From assembly GCA_031271345.1 (NCBI GenBank), contig JAISVX010000003.1, positions 625,223 through 689,222 of the forward strand: a DNA stretch of 64,000 nucleotides, given 5' to 3'. Made by a program: the position numbers and the translations under genes. Source of the stretch: Lactobacillaceae bacterium. GTDB lineage: Bacteria; Pseudomonadota; Alphaproteobacteria; RF32; CAG-239. Positions 17,532 through 26,098 of this stretch are shown piece by piece (position 1 is the stretch's first letter; each line of letters starts with the position of its first letter). A model generated the notes under the pieces. The model was given only the letters and a program-made list of their open reading frames with translations, had not been told where the DNA came from and did no database searches.

Positions 17532-18199
17532 TTCTTTATCCTTTTTAAATTTGAAACAAATTTATCGACTAATTTCATAAAATCAGGAGATTTTGGAGAC
17601 GCCCAAAATCTTATGGACACTTCCTCAATGCCGACTTCCCTGCATATCCCCATCCTGTGGTGTCCCTGCAAAACCTGGTCTCGAACCCCAAATTTTCTGT
17701 TTAATAAAACTAAAATCGGGTTGTTATAATCATAGCCCTTTTCTTTCAATGAATTATAAAGCTTGTCATATCTGCTTTTTCTTTCCGCTTCAGAAAAAGA
17801 CCACGCTTTCCCTTTTGACCACTGGTACGCGTTTTGCGCATTTCTCATTCCGCGCGTGATGTTTTTGTTTTCCACATCTTTTAACATCGTCCAGTAGATT
17901 CCCGAACCGACAACATAGTGTTTTCGCTTTAAAGGTTTAATCAAGTTAACAAAAAACGCAAAAAAATCAGACATATCTTTATACGCTATTCTTGCCTCAA
18001 CAAATTTTTCCTTGCTTTTATCTGCTGCATCCAGCACCTTGCGTCCGCTGTATAATGTGTCTGGTATTCCTTTATTATTATCGCCCAGCAAGATAACAAC
18101 ACCATCTTCGCCGAAATAATTCCCAGCATTTTCAAGCTTAAGAATTTCATCTATTTTCAGCAAATAAATTTCGGAAGAATAAGCCAGTTTGTTTTTCAT
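17528..18199 (-). CDS. ParB/sulfiredoxin-fold-like protein in glycan cluster
   Basis: The ORF track starts at a TTG (18211). The ATG at 18199 (MKNKLAYSSEIYLL) with GGTGGG just upstream is the better start and gives 223 residues. The C-terminal part PILVLLNRKFGVRDQVLQGH followed by HRMGICREVGIEEVSIRFWA resembles the ParB-like fold (vxxGxHRxxAxxxxGxxxxxv), where a GxxHR loop binds nucleotide. No helix-turn-helix DNA-binding part is seen, so it is not a chromosome-partition ParB. It is translationally coupled to the glycosyltransferase, which suggests a role in surface polysaccharide metabolism, but the reaction is unknown. Confidence 0.55.
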   Translation of the reverse strand: MKNKLAYSSEIYLLKIDEILKLENAGNYFGEDGVVILLGDNNKGIPDTLYSGRKVLDAADKSKEKFVEARIAYKDMSDFFAFFVNLIKPLKRKHYVVGSGIYWTMLKDVENKNITRGMRNAQNAYQWSKGKAWSFSEAERKSRYDKLYNSLKEKGYDYNNPILVLLNRKFGVRDQVLQGHHRMGICREVGIEEVSIRFWASPKSPDFMKLVDKFVSNLKRIKK

Positions 18200-18218
18200 A
18201 GAACCCACCAAATCTATT

Positions 18219-18833
18219 TTAATACTCTTCTAAAACGGCATTGGTAAAACTTACGTCATCGTCATATCGCTCAAGCAGTGACACAATTTTCTTTTCAGGA
18301 ATTCCCGTCATACTTGATAGAGCCGCGGCATATTCTTTTTCACCGCTTGCGGAAGCTTCAACCTTCATCTCGGCAAAATTATTTAAGATATATTTACGGA
18401 TTTTTCCTTCTTGAACTTTTCTCTTCTGCGCGGCTGGAGAATTATCGACTTTTTCCATAGTTATATAGAAAGCATTTGGCTGATATTCCCACATTTTATT
18501 GGTAGAGCTGTCTGTTGAAAACCCAAATGAACCTGTCGGAATAAACGATATAAAGTTAAGCAGCGTTACTATATTCGCTCTGCGGTCAACCGTAATGGCA
18601 GTATCTTCAAACCCCTGCTTCTTAGCGACAATAAGCATGGTATTGTTTGATTTTGCGACCTCTGTCACGCAAGGCGCCGTACACATTTTTTGATTATTAA
18701 TATATATCTCGACATCGCTCTCGTTGGAATCAAAGCTCATTTCCTGGTTTTTACTTGTAAAAACCGTTGCGCAAGAGCTTAAAAACACCGAACAAATGCT
18801 GACTGCAAATATTGATTTATACAAACTTTTCAT
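18219..18833 (-). CDS. Lipoprotein, PEGA-like domain
   Basis: A 204-residue protein with a lipoprotein signal peptide: basic start, hydrophobic core and lipobox LSSC at about residue 22. The stretch EIYINNQKMCTAPCVTEV followed by ILVAKKQGFEDTAITV-like beta strands resembles a PEGA or carboxypeptidase-regulatory type beta domain often found in outer-membrane lipoproteins. The C-terminal third is helical and charged. It lies between the epimerase and the ParB-like gene on the same strand. Role unknown; a surface-structure or envelope-associated function is an inference from context. Confidence 0.65.
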   Translation of the reverse strand: MKSLYKSIFAVSICSVFLSSCATVFTSKNQEMSFDSNESDVEIYINNQKMCTAPCVTEVAKSNNTMLIVAKKQGFEDTAITVDRRANIVTLLNFISFIPTGSFGFSTDSSTNKMWEYQPNAFYITMEKVDNSPAAQKRKVQEGKIRKYILNNFAEMKVEASASGEKEYAAALSSMTGIPEKKIVSLLERYDDDVSFTNAVLEEY

Positions 18834-18852
18834 ACCGCCTCCAGTTCAAAAC

Positions 18853-19830
18853 CTACGAAACCATCTTATTTTTTAACGCTTCTAAATTAAACTTCCACTC
18901 AATAAACCTGCCGACGCCCTCTTTAAAAGAAACTTTCGGACTATATCCCAAAAGTCTTCGAGCTTTCGAAATATCCGCAATGGTTTTATCAACATCGCCA
19001 GACTGCATCGGCAGTCTTTCAATAATCGCTTTTTTGCCCAAACATGTTTCGACAACCTGTATAAGCTCGTTCAGCATAACCGCTCTGCCGCCTGCCAGGT
19101 TTATAATTTCATAATCCGTCCCGTTATAATTTATCGCGGAAATCACGCCGGAAACAATGTCGTCGATAAAAGTATAATCTCTCATTGTCGTTCCATCGCC
19201 GTATACAGGAATGGATTTGCCCTGCGTAATCAAATCGACAAACTTGCTTATCGCCAAATCCGGGCGCTGTCTTGGACCATATACGGTAAAAAACCTGAAG
19301 CAGACTGTTTTAATGTCATAAAGTTTGCTGTAAGTATAACAAAGCTGCTCGCAGGATAATTTGCTTGCGGCATAAGGAGAAATAGGCTCTCTAAGATTTA
19401 AATCTTCAGAAAATAAGTCTGCTTTGCTGTTGCCATAAACAGAGCTTGACGACGCAAAAATAAGTCTTTTAATATTAAACTCTTTCATAAGCTCCAAAAC
19501 ATTAAGAGTCCCCAAAACATTGGTTTTAAAATACAACTCAGGATTATCTATAGAAGGTCTGACGCCTGCCCTCGCGGCAAGATGAATAACGCAGTCAATG
19601 GAGTTTTCTGCAAAAACGGACCTCAAGTTTTCTTTATTTTCAATATCTGCTGTATAGATTTTATAATCCGGATTATTATAATTTACGTTTATATTTTCTT
19701 TTTTTATGGATGAGCCGTAAAAATCGGTAAAACTATCGACAACGACAATCTTGCCCAGATTTTGCTCCAAAAGCTTGTCAACCAACGTTGAACCAATAAA
19801 CCCGGCGCCGCCTGTAATTAAAATGTTCAT
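18853..19830 (-). CDS. NAD-dependent sugar epimerase (UDP-glucose/glucuronate 4-epimerase type)
   Basis: Extended short-chain dehydrogenase that interconverts NDP-sugars for surface glycans. The NAD-binding loop is GGAGFIGS, the catalytic serine lies in ASSSSVYGNSK, and the Tyr-Lys pair in SPYAASKLSCE. FRFFTVYGPRQRPDLA and MRDYTFIDDIVSGV are typical of the UDP-glucuronate/UDP-glucose 4-epimerase branch, and the C-terminal MQSGDVDKTIADISKARRLL supports this. At 325 residues it is full length. It is the first gene of the leftward glycan cluster. Exact substrate is undecided. Confidence 0.88.
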   Translation of the reverse strand: MNILITGGAGFIGSTLVDKLLEQNLGKIVVVDSFTDFYGSSIKKENINVNYNNPDYKIYTADIENKENLRSVFAENSIDCVIHLAARAGVRPSIDNPELYFKTNVLGTLNVLELMKEFNIKRLIFASSSSVYGNSKADLFSEDLNLREPISPYAASKLSCEQLCYTYSKLYDIKTVCFRFFTVYGPRQRPDLAISKFVDLITQGKSIPVYGDGTTMRDYTFIDDIVSGVISAINYNGTDYEIINLAGGRAVMLNELIQVVETCLGKKAIIERLPMQSGDVDKTIADISKARRLLGYSPKVSFKEGVGRFIEWKFNLEALKNKMVS

Positions 19831-19999
19831 ACTGCTTTCCCAAAAACTCTTTATATTTCTACCGATATACTACAAAAATGCTTATCTGAAAAGCCTTTTT
19901 TCCAACATAGTCATATACACATATAATAATTTATGTTTGACTGAATTTTTCCTTGGCATTATCCTTAACGCAATGCACAAGTATTGCGGGAGATTATAA

Positions 20000-20698
20000 A
20001 TGAACGACACAAAAGAAAAAAAAATCGATATAAAAGAAGTTACAAACATTTCAATAATCTGGGCTGTTCTGGGGCTTATTTCTTCATTATCATACATCCG
20101 CGGCAACTACTTAATAATGCTGTTAAGCTTTTTATCGCCAATGATAATTTACTGGATTATTGTCTGGAAATTTGGCAGCGGATATTTACTGCATAAAATA
20201 ACAAACCTCGGATTTATAAAAGCCATTTTCGGTTTCTTCAACAAAGTCCTTATGATTGATAACTTTGAAAAAAGCGTTATAAACAACTCTGCGCAAAGAA
20301 AATCCAGATTATTTGTAATATCCATTATCACTCTTTTTCTTATCGCGACAGTTTTTTCTCCTCTGCATTTTGAGGTAAAACTTGGAATACTAACCATATA
20401 CATTCCTTTATATTATGTCGCATTCAAAGGTTATCAACTTGCGTTTATCGCGCTGTTTGCAATAAAAACAATCGACATAATTGCTTTAATGACAAGCAAA
20501 TCAAATTTTCTGCTTGGGCTGGTACCTTTCATCGTCCTCAGCCTTATATATTTATACGCGCTAAATACCGAAGACGTTCGAGTTACGCTTGAAAATGAAG
20601 GAAAGAAAAAGCCTCAGGAAGAAAACCCCGTAAGAGACACCATAATCATAACGGGTTCATATTTAGTACTTTTCATGCTTATGGTCTTTGCCATATAA
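20000..20698 (+). CDS. Multi-pass membrane protein of unknown function
   Basis: A 232-residue protein with about six hydrophobic segments (for example ISIIWAVLGLISSL, IMLLSFLSPMIIYWIIVW, LFVISIITLFLIATVF, LGILTIYIPLYYVAF, FLLGLVPFIVLSLIYLYAL and a last one at the C-terminus). A charged linker with KKKPQEE precedes the final segment. I see no transporter or enzyme motif. GGGAGA upstream of the ATG is a reasonable ribosome-binding site. It stands alone, divergent from the epimerase and convergent with the S66 peptidase. Confidence 0.75.
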   Translation: MNDTKEKKIDIKEVTNISIIWAVLGLISSLSYIRGNYLIMLLSFLSPMIIYWIIVWKFGSGYLLHKITNLGFIKAIFGFFNKVLMIDNFEKSVINNSAQRKSRLFVISIITLFLIATVFSPLHFEVKLGILTIYIPLYYVAFKGYQLAFIALFAIKTIDIIALMTSKSNFLLGLVPFIVLSLIYLYALNTEDVRVTLENEGKKKPQEENPVRDTIIITGSYLVLFMLMVFAI

Positions 20699-20733
20699 AT
20701 AAAAGCCTCGAAACAGTTCGAGGCTTTTATTTA
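20696..20733. terminator. Bidirectional terminator containing both stop codons
   Basis: A perfect 17-bp stem (TAAATAAAAGCCTCGAA, loop ACAG, then its complement) is bounded by the TAA stop of the membrane-protein gene on one strand and the TAA stop of the peptidase gene on the other. It ends in T-rich sequence in both directions. Confidence 0.85.
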
Positions 20734-21723
20734 ATGCTTAATGATTTTTATTTCATATCTGCCATCTCGAAACTCAATGCTTGCCGTTCCGCCGATTGGG
20801 AAAGCTATTATCGGAGTGCTGTGTCCAAAATCAACATTGGCAATTATCGGCAAGTCTTTAATCTGCTCTTTACTCATTAAAATAGCCGAAAGCCTGTCTT
20901 TGGATATATTTGATTCTTTTTGAAACCTTCCAACCACAACCGCTTTAATATTTTTCGCGCTTTTTTCCTGCAGCAGCGAAGTCAGGTTTCTTGAAAATTC
21001 GACATCTATCGTCATAGAATCATCTTCGATAAATAAAATCGAACCTTCTAAATTAGGCATATAATCCGTTCCTTGCAAAAGATTTATGGTACAAAGATTG
21101 CCCCCCATAATCTTGCCCTCTGCTTTGTTTTCTTTTCCTTTATTAATCAGCCAATGCCCGTCGTTTGGAATAAATGTTCTATTGTCCTGCTCCATAAACC
21201 ATGGGTCATCGCTCCATTCTTTTGCCGCCTCAATTAAAAAAGCCTCTTCGCTGAAAAAACATTTTTTAAAATATTCCAAAGTATATTCAAATCCCTTTTT
21301 CATGCCAAAGCTTGAAAAATGCGGTCCCGAATATGTGACCAGACCCGTCTTTGCATAAATAGCGTTTGCCAATGCGGTAATATCTGAAAAGCCGCACAAG
21401 ATTTTAGGATTGTTTTTTATCAAATCGTAATCCAAATGGTTCAAAATCTCGTTCGAATTATAACCGCCGATTGCCGTCAAAATTATATCGACGGATTTAT
21501 CCGCAAAAGCGGCATGCAAATCATCCGCCTTTGACTTTACGCTTGAAGACGCAAATTCGTTCATCTCATCCGCATTTTTTGCATAAGAAACCTTAATGCC
21601 CAGTTCCGCAAATCTTTCATTTGCGATTTTTCTGGTTTCTTCGCTTATAATCTTAAAGCTCCTTGAAGGAGCAATAACTCTAACATGAGCTAACTTTCCT
21701 ATTTTTTTAGGAAAAACAGACAT
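20731..21723 (-). CDS. S66 family LD-carboxypeptidase (LdcA/MccF-like)
   Basis: Members cleave the L,D bond of murein tetrapeptides during peptidoglycan recycling, or hydrolyse microcin C-type peptides. The N-terminal region has VRVIAPSRS, then ILTAIGGYNSNEIL, and the nucleophile serine in CGFSDITALANAIY. The acid lies in ILFIEDDSM and the histidine in DFGHSTPI, completing the Ser-Glu-His triad. The length of 330 residues suits the family. It follows the RHH gene by 4 bases. Peptidoglycan recycling is the more likely role, as anmK and alr are also in the window. Confidence 0.82.
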   Translation of the reverse strand: MSVFPKKIGKLAHVRVIAPSRSFKIISEETRKIANERFAELGIKVSYAKNADEMNEFASSSVKSKADDLHAAFADKSVDIILTAIGGYNSNEILNHLDYDLIKNNPKILCGFSDITALANAIYAKTGLVTYSGPHFSSFGMKKGFEYTLEYFKKCFFSEEAFLIEAAKEWSDDPWFMEQDNRTFIPNDGHWLINKGKENKAEGKIMGGNLCTINLLQGTDYMPNLEGSILFIEDDSMTIDVEFSRNLTSLLQEKSAKNIKAVVVGRFQKESNISKDRLSAILMSKEQIKDLPIIANVDFGHSTPIIAFPIGGTASIEFRDGRYEIKIIKH

Positions 21724-21727
21724 CGCT

Positions 21728-21946
21728 TTATCCTTTCGACCGGTTGTTTTTTACATATCTTAAAATATATACTCTGATTGCGCTGGAAAGATTATCTTCC
21801 TCTCTTTCTCCGTCTATAAGAGTAACAAGCTGGTTAATGCTTAATTTTTTATCTTTTGCAATAATCTTTAGTTCTTCAAAAAAATCTTCTTCAAGCGATA
21901 TGCTTGTTTCATGTCGGTTAGCTATGACAACTGATTTTTTTAACAT
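21728..21946 (-). CDS. Ribbon-helix-helix domain protein
   Basis: A 72-residue protein with the pattern of the alphaproteobacterial RHH_4 family: a beta strand TSISLEEDFFEELKIIAKDK then helix SINQLVTLIDG and LSSAIRVYILRYVKN. These small proteins are predicted DNA binders or regulators, but their targets are unknown. It lies 2 bases after the sspB stop and 4 bases before the peptidase start, so the three are one unit. A neighbouring position beside sspB is, to my memory, common in alphaproteobacteria. Confidence 0.75.
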   Translation of the reverse strand: MLKKSVVIANRHETSISLEEDFFEELKIIAKDKKLSINQLVTLIDGEREEDNLSSAIRVYILRYVKNNRSKG

Positions 21947-21948
21947 TT

Positions 21949-22422
21949 TTAGTTTTTCTTTTTACGAAATTCATCAATTGATACAATTGTTGCAGGCTCG
22001 TTTGAAACTTTTCTGGTTTCTTCCATTTTATCCGTTGTGTCGGTAATGCCTTTTTCATCATCATCAGAGCCAAAAGACAACCCAAATCTTGTTGAAGGAT
22101 CCGCAAAGTACACAATCGCGTCAAAAGGGATTTTCAGCTTTTGAGATATTCCGCCAAATTGAAGTTCTACAGAAAAAGCGTCGTCAAAAACTTCCAGATC
22201 TTTGTACTGATGCTGCATAACAATTGTCATTTCTTCGGGATACTGGCTTTTTAACATTCCAGAAATTTCTGTGTTCGGATGATTTGTTTTAAATGCGACA
22301 TAAAAATGATGGTCTCCGGGAAACCCCTGGACCTCAACAATTTTAAGAGCGTCTTTGATTACGTTTTTTAATGCTTTCTCAACTAAAAAATCATAATTAA
22401 TATCATTTACATAAACAGTCAT
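21949..22422 (-). CDS. sspB: SspB-alpha, ClpXP adaptor for ssrA-tagged proteins
   Basis: Binds the tmRNA-encoded degradation tag and delivers tagged proteins to ClpXP. The protein is 157 residues; the folded domain contains VQGFPGDHHFYVAFKT and the strand-rich SVELQFGGISQKLKIPF, with VYFADPSTRFGLSF after it, matching the alphaproteobacterial (Caulobacter-type) SspB more than the E. coli form. A variable acidic linker leads to the C-terminal ClpX-binding peptide, here ATIVSIDEFRKKKN. The gene lies directly downstream of, and on the same strand as, the ssrA gene, so the tag and its adaptor are encoded side by side. Confidence 0.9.
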   Translation of the reverse strand: MTVYVNDINYDFLVEKALKNVIKDALKIVEVQGFPGDHHFYVAFKTNHPNTEISGMLKSQYPEEMTIVMQHQYKDLEVFDDAFSVELQFGGISQKLKIPFDAIVYFADPSTRFGLSFGSDDDEKGITDTTDKMEETRKVSNEPATIVSIDEFRKKKN

Positions 22423-22469
22423 TTCATCCTCTTTCTAAGCTCTACAATCTTTTTTAGAGAATGACAGAC

Positions 22470-22513
22470 ATTCTAAAAAAGATGTGGGACGTTCTGTTGC
22501 TAGGTGTCCCATC
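22470..22513 (-). terminator. Terminator of ssrA
   Basis: Minus-strand GATGGGAC and GTCCCACATC form a stem with a two-base bulge, followed by TTTTTTAG. It lies between the tmRNA coding piece and sspB; read-through into sspB is possible. Confidence 0.65.
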
Positions 22514-22842
22514 CCCCACTTAATACCAACCAAGGCATTAAGAATTTATGTTCGCTACATTAGCTGCTTACGCTGCTACTGCAACTGGTGCAAAATTATC
22601 GTTTGCATTCATTTATTTTGAACCGATAACGGTGGTGTCTCACCGAACGCAAGCTTTACCTTTATTACTCATGTCTATCCTGTATCACCCCCGTAGATTT
22701 CCGCCATCTGAGCGAAACACAGTTGAGCGCTCACAGCTGACTTAGCGCTCTCGCCGCGCGAGTGGTGGAGGTGCTGGGTACCGCCCCCAGGTCCATTAAG
22801 CCTATTTCATATCGCGTTTAGCGTCATAGTCAATCACTTGAC
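22480..22842 (-). ncRNA. ssrA: Transfer-messenger RNA, circularly permuted two-piece form
   Basis: Rescues stalled ribosomes by adding a degradation tag. On the minus strand the acceptor piece comes first and ends in GCACCTCCACCA (CCA end at 22763), then a spacer of about 70 bases, then the coding piece starting GGGGGTGATACAGGATAGAC near 22692. The tag frame (22606 to 22568) starts at GCA and reads ANDNFAPVAVAA followed by TAA; with the tRNA-borne alanine the tag is AANDNFAPVAVAA, close to the Caulobacter AANDNFAEEFAVAA. This gene order is the permuted form known from alphaproteobacteria. Exact processed ends are estimates. The 65-residue plus-strand ORF at 22548 is a shadow. Confidence 0.93.
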
Positions 22843-22848
22843 TGTAGT

Positions 22849-22876
22849 AGTATAACTTTAAAGTTATTATTTTCAA
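22849..22876 (-). promoter_or_regulatory. Promoter of ssrA
   Basis: Minus-strand TTGAAA (22871-22876), 16-base spacer, TATACT (22849-22854). This puts the transcript start near 22842, about 40 bases before the acceptor stem sequences. Confidence 0.65.
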
Positions 22877-22937
22877 GTAGCAAATTTTATTATATCTTTC
22901 AAGATAGTGTATATTTTAAATGGAAAGAACAAATTAT

Positions 22938-23513
22938 ATGACAAAAGTTGCAATATGGTGCCGCCATAAGGATGATAATGTTATAGGAATCGGTCCAAAC
23001 ATACCCTGGCATGTTTCATCAGACTTCCAGCGCTTCAAAAGAATAACCTCGGGACAAAACATCCTTGCGGGAGAAAGAACTTACGAAAGTTTTCCCAACC
23101 GCACATTGCCAAACAGGAAGATTTTTATTTTGACATTCAATCAGGATTATCAGGTTTCAGACCCTGAAAACCATTATGTTGTCAATAATGTAGACTTCTT
23201 TAAAGAGTTTTCCGACGACATATACATCGCTGGCGGAGCTTCTATCTATAAATTGTTTTTAAGCACTCCAAGCAAGCTCAACCCGGACATTATTATCGAC
23301 TGCGTGTATATGGGCGATTTAAATCCCGAGCTTAAAGGAGAAAAAGTTGACATAACGTCATGTATTGATTTTATGAAAAAAAATTACATAAAAGTATCAA
23401 AAGATTATGAACAAGATGATATTGTGACTTCTGTTTACATAAAGAACAGTATTTTTGTTGAGCAAAGCGTGCTTAAGAGAATTATAACCGCTATCGAAGA
23501 GGGGATGAACTAA
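22938..23513 (+). CDS. folA: Dihydrofolate reductase
   Basis: Reduces dihydrofolate to tetrahydrofolate using NADPH. The N-terminal [22 protein letters not shown] carries the substrate-binding region (split by insertions relative to E. coli), then [20 protein letters not shown] corresponds to the MGRKTWESIGRPLPGR stretch and [13 protein letters not shown] to the GG-containing NADPH site. The usual acidic residue after the PW motif is replaced by a HVSSDF arrangement, where the Asp may serve. The track starts at 22920, but the ATG at 22938 has GGAAAG 11 bases upstream and fits the family better (191 residues). Its TAA overlaps the thyA ATG by one base. Confidence 0.85.
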   Translation: MTKVAIWCRHKDDNVIGIGPNIPWHVSSDFQRFKRITSGQNILAGERTYESFPNRTLPNRKIFILTFNQDYQVSDPENHYVVNNVDFFKEFSDDIYIAGGASIYKLFLSTPSKLNPDIIIDCVYMGDLNPELKGEKVDITSCIDFMKKNYIKVSKDYEQDDIVTSVYIKNSIFVEQSVLKRIITAIEEGMN

Positions 23514-24298
23514 TGAAACAGTATCTTGAAGTTTTGGAAGATATATTAGAAAACGGCGTCGATAAAATGGACCGCACGGGAACAGGAACCCGTTCTGTTT
23601 TCGGACGCCAGATGCGCTTTGACTTAAGCAGAGGATTTCCTCTTGTCACAACAAAAAAAGTTCACCTGAAAAGCATTATACACGAGCTTTTATGGTTCAT
23701 TAAAGGCGAAACAAATATAAAATATCTGAAAGACAACGGCGTTAAAATCTGGGATGAATGGGCTGATGAAAACGGCGACCTGGGACCTGTATACGGCTCG
23801 CAATGGAGAAACTGGAATAATGAGGGAATTGACCAGCTTGCGGAGATTGTGAACAAACTAAAAAACAATCCAAATGACAGAAGGCTGATAGTTTCGGCGT
23901 GGAATGTTTCTAAAATACCCGAAATGAAACTTCCGCCATGCCACATGATGTTCCAATTTTATGTCGCTGATAATAAGCTCTCATGTATGCTCTACCAAAG
24001 AAGCTGCGACATGTTTTTAGGCGTTCCGTTCAACATCGCGTCATACTCGCTGCTGGTAATGATGCTTGCGCAGGTTTGCGGCTTGGAACTTGGCGATTTT
24101 GTGCATACTCTGGGAGACGCCCATATTTATCACAACCACTTTGACCAGGTAAAAGAACAGCTTTCACGCAGCCCGTATCCGCTGCCAAAGATGAAAATCA
24201 ATCCAAATGTTAAAGACATCAATGATTTTAAATTTGAGAATTTTGAGCTAACCGACTATCAATCGCATTCTGGAATTAAGGCTCCAGTTGCTGTTTAG
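23513..24298 (+). CDS. thyA: Thymidylate synthase
   Basis: Converts dUMP to dTMP with methylene-tetrahydrofolate. The protein has [17 protein letters not shown] at the N-terminus, [11 protein letters not shown], the catalytic cysteine in [12 protein letters not shown], and [16 protein letters not shown]. It ends in IKAPVAV like most ThyA proteins, and at 261 residues is nearly the E. coli length (264). It is coupled to folA (TAATG overlap), so the dihydrofolate made here is recycled by the neighbour. Confidence 0.97.
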   Translation: MKQYLEVLEDILENGVDKMDRTGTGTRSVFGRQMRFDLSRGFPLVTTKKVHLKSIIHELLWFIKGETNIKYLKDNGVKIWDEWADENGDLGPVYGSQWRNWNNEGIDQLAEIVNKLKNNPNDRRLIVSAWNVSKIPEMKLPPCHMMFQFYVADNKLSCMLYQRSCDMFLGVPFNIASYSLLVMMLAQVCGLELGDFVHTLGDAHIYHNHFDQVKEQLSRSPYPLPKMKINPNVKDINDFKFENFELTDYQSHSGIKAPVAV

Positions 24299-24307
24299 GG
24301 AATAAAA

Positions 24308-24697
24308 ATGACTGAAAAAGATTTTTTTCAAAGCTACTGTAAATTTGCAGACTTTACTACTTCCGAATACGGAAAAGATGACAATATATTCAAAGAGAAA
24401 ACAGGCAAGCTTTCTGCGGCTTTAAACGGAAACTATTCAAGACTGGACAACGCGGTTTCCGGCATTTCCGGCGAAGCCGGGGAGATTGCCGATTTATGGA
24501 AAAAAATCAAATTCCACGGCAAAGAATTTAATGAAGAAAACAAAGAAATGCTTGTCAAAGAACTGGGAGATATGTTTTGGTATCTTGCTCAGGCTTCTAT
24601 TGCTCTAAATGTTTCGATGGAAGAAATAATAAATAAAAACATTGAAAAACTAAAAGCCAGACATCCTAACGGGTTTAGCGATAAGTATATGAAATAA
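24308..24697 (+). CDS. MazG-like nucleotide pyrophosphohydrolase
   Basis: A 129-residue all-helical protein of the MazG/dUTPase-like superfamily. The first EExxE-type motif reads GISGEAGEIADLWKK and the second is KELGDMFWYLAQAS (ExxD), the metal-binding residues for NTP hydrolysis. It is transcribed with folA and thyA, so a role in cleansing the dNTP pool is plausible. A substrate such as dUTP or dCTP cannot be told from sequence. Confidence 0.8.
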   Translation: MTEKDFFQSYCKFADFTTSEYGKDDNIFKEKTGKLSAALNGNYSRLDNAVSGISGEAGEIADLWKKIKFHGKEFNEENKEMLVKELGDMFWYLAQASIALNVSMEEIINKNIEKLKARHPNGFSDKYMK

Positions 24698-24720
24698 ACC
24701 TTATCTTAATCAAAAACAAA

Positions 24721-24745
24721 AAATCCCGCTTTACGCGGGATTTTT
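24721..24745. terminator. Bidirectional terminator between mazG-like gene and rpmE
   Basis: Stem AAATCCCGC/GCGGGATTT with loop TTTAC and T/A runs on both sides, in the gap between convergent genes. Confidence 0.85.
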
Positions 24746-24763
24746 CCTATATGCTTATATAAA

Positions 24764-25000
24764 TTAAGCTTCTTCGCCAGATTTAATACCAAAACCAGCA
24801 AATTTATTTTTAAATTTGGACAATTGACCGCCAGTGTCAACCATACGATATACACCAGTCCATACAGGGTGTGATTTAGGGTCTATTTCTAGAGTCATCT
24901 TATCACCAGCTTTACCCCAAGTAGATCTAGTTTTAACTTCTTTTCCATCAGTCATTACATAAGTAATTTCGTGATAATCTGGGTGTATGCCCTTTTTCAT
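24764..25000 (-). CDS. rpmE: 50S ribosomal protein L31
   Basis: Short large-subunit ribosomal protein. [19 protein letters not shown] is the typical N-terminus, then [24 protein letters not shown], matching the zinc-free (Cys-lacking) form common in alphaproteobacteria. 78 residues is the usual length. GGAGAT precedes the start. It stands as a single gene with a terminator downstream. Confidence 0.95.
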   Translation of the reverse strand: MKKGIHPDYHEITYVMTDGKEVKTRSTWGKAGDKMTLEIDPKSHPVWTGVYRMVDTGGQLSKFKNKFAGFGIKSGEEA

Positions 25001-25101
25001 CTCAATATCTCCACGTATTTTACAATCAAAAATTTAACGTCTTTATACATTAGGCAATTTAATTAAGCAAGTATTAATTTTACTTTTTTTATAATTTTTT
25101 A

Positions 25102-26070
25102 CTATTTTAATTCAATAATCTCAACAGTGTCAGCTCTGCCAGTTTCCGCGCTGACATTCGTAATCTTCATCCCCGAGTTTTTATAACCAAGAGAAATCAG
25201 ATACTTTCTCACCTCGCCGGCTCTCGTAACGCTTTGCAGTCTGCGTTTTGAAACGTCTTCATCACTGTCAAGCGCATAAGAGAAAATAATCATCCTGTTT
25301 TTTGCCGGATTCTCAAACTTTGATACAATGTCTTTTATAGCGCTTTTATGCTTATCGGTAAGCTCTGTCTCATTCTCGCCAAAAGAAATATACGTCTTCG
25401 CAAGCTCTTCTATAACCGCGACGCCTTCAGCTGCTGGAAAAACCACCGCTTCGTCTGCCTGTTCGCTTTTTTTATTGTTTATAGCGTCGGTCAAAGCGCT
25501 AAGATTATTTTCAAGTTTTTCTTCTTCAATTTTTAGAGCGGCTGGCAGCGTAGATTCCCCGCCCTCTTCTTTTACGTCTTCTGCCGGCGCTTTTGCTTCC
25601 TCAGATTTTGGCAAAGCGCTTTCATCAAGACCGACATCTTTAAGCATTTCTTCCGGCGTTGCCAGCTCGACAAAAACTGGAGCAGCAGCAACAGGCACAA
25701 CAACCGGCTCAACCACTATCGGGTCAATTTTTGGCATAATTTTAGGAAGTTCTTTTTTTACCGCTGGTTTTATGCTTGGCTCTGCTTTTTTTACCGCAGG
25801 CTTTTTAACTACAGGAAACTGCGGCTCGACAGGAAGCAGGCTGATAACCGAACTTGAGGACTCCTGAACTACCGGCTGCGCTGCGTCCGCTCTTGGAACA
25901 GATACGGAAATATTATCAGAAGCCGGCTCAATTCTTTGAGACGGAACAGAACTTGTATTTACCTCTCCCAAAACGGATAAATCAATGAAGATGTCATCTT
26001 CACACAACCCATTTGTAGAACCGACAAACATAATACCTAAAACAAATAAAGCAACCAAACTCTTTTTCAT
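25102..26070 (-). CDS. Exported OmpA-like (peptidoglycan-associated) protein
   Basis: A 322-residue protein with a Sec signal peptide (MKKSLVALFVLGIMFVGSTNG). The middle (about 45-200) is a low-complexity region rich in Pro, Val, Lys and Ala (VVKKPAVKKAEPSIKPAVKK), likely extended and able to span the periplasm. The C-terminal 110 residues follow the OmpA/MotB fold: ISFGENETELTDKHKSAI, a strand with IIFSYALDSDEDVSKRRL, and AGEVRKYLISLG. The usual NxxLsxxRAxxVxxyL pattern is relaxed, so peptidoglycan binding is probable but not certain. Confidence 0.65.
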   Translation of the reverse strand: MKKSLVALFVLGIMFVGSTNGLCEDDIFIDLSVLGEVNTSSVPSQRIEPASDNISVSVPRADAAQPVVQESSSSVISLLPVEPQFPVVKKPAVKKAEPSIKPAVKKELPKIMPKIDPIVVEPVVVPVAAAPVFVELATPEEMLKDVGLDESALPKSEEAKAPAEDVKEEGGESTLPAALKIEEEKLENNLSALTDAINNKKSEQADEAVVFPAAEGVAVIEELAKTYISFGENETELTDKHKSAIKDIVSKFENPAKNRMIIFSYALDSDEDVSKRRLQSVTRAGEVRKYLISLGYKNSGMKITNVSAETGRADTVEIIELK

Positions 26071-26098
26071 GACCGTAAGCCTTTCAATAAGTGTTAGA

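Noticed and set aside
22548-22745. 65-residue plus-strand ORF with Ala-rich start
   Set aside because: It lies wholly in the tmRNA gene on the other strand; the Ala-rich stretch is the complement of the tag region.
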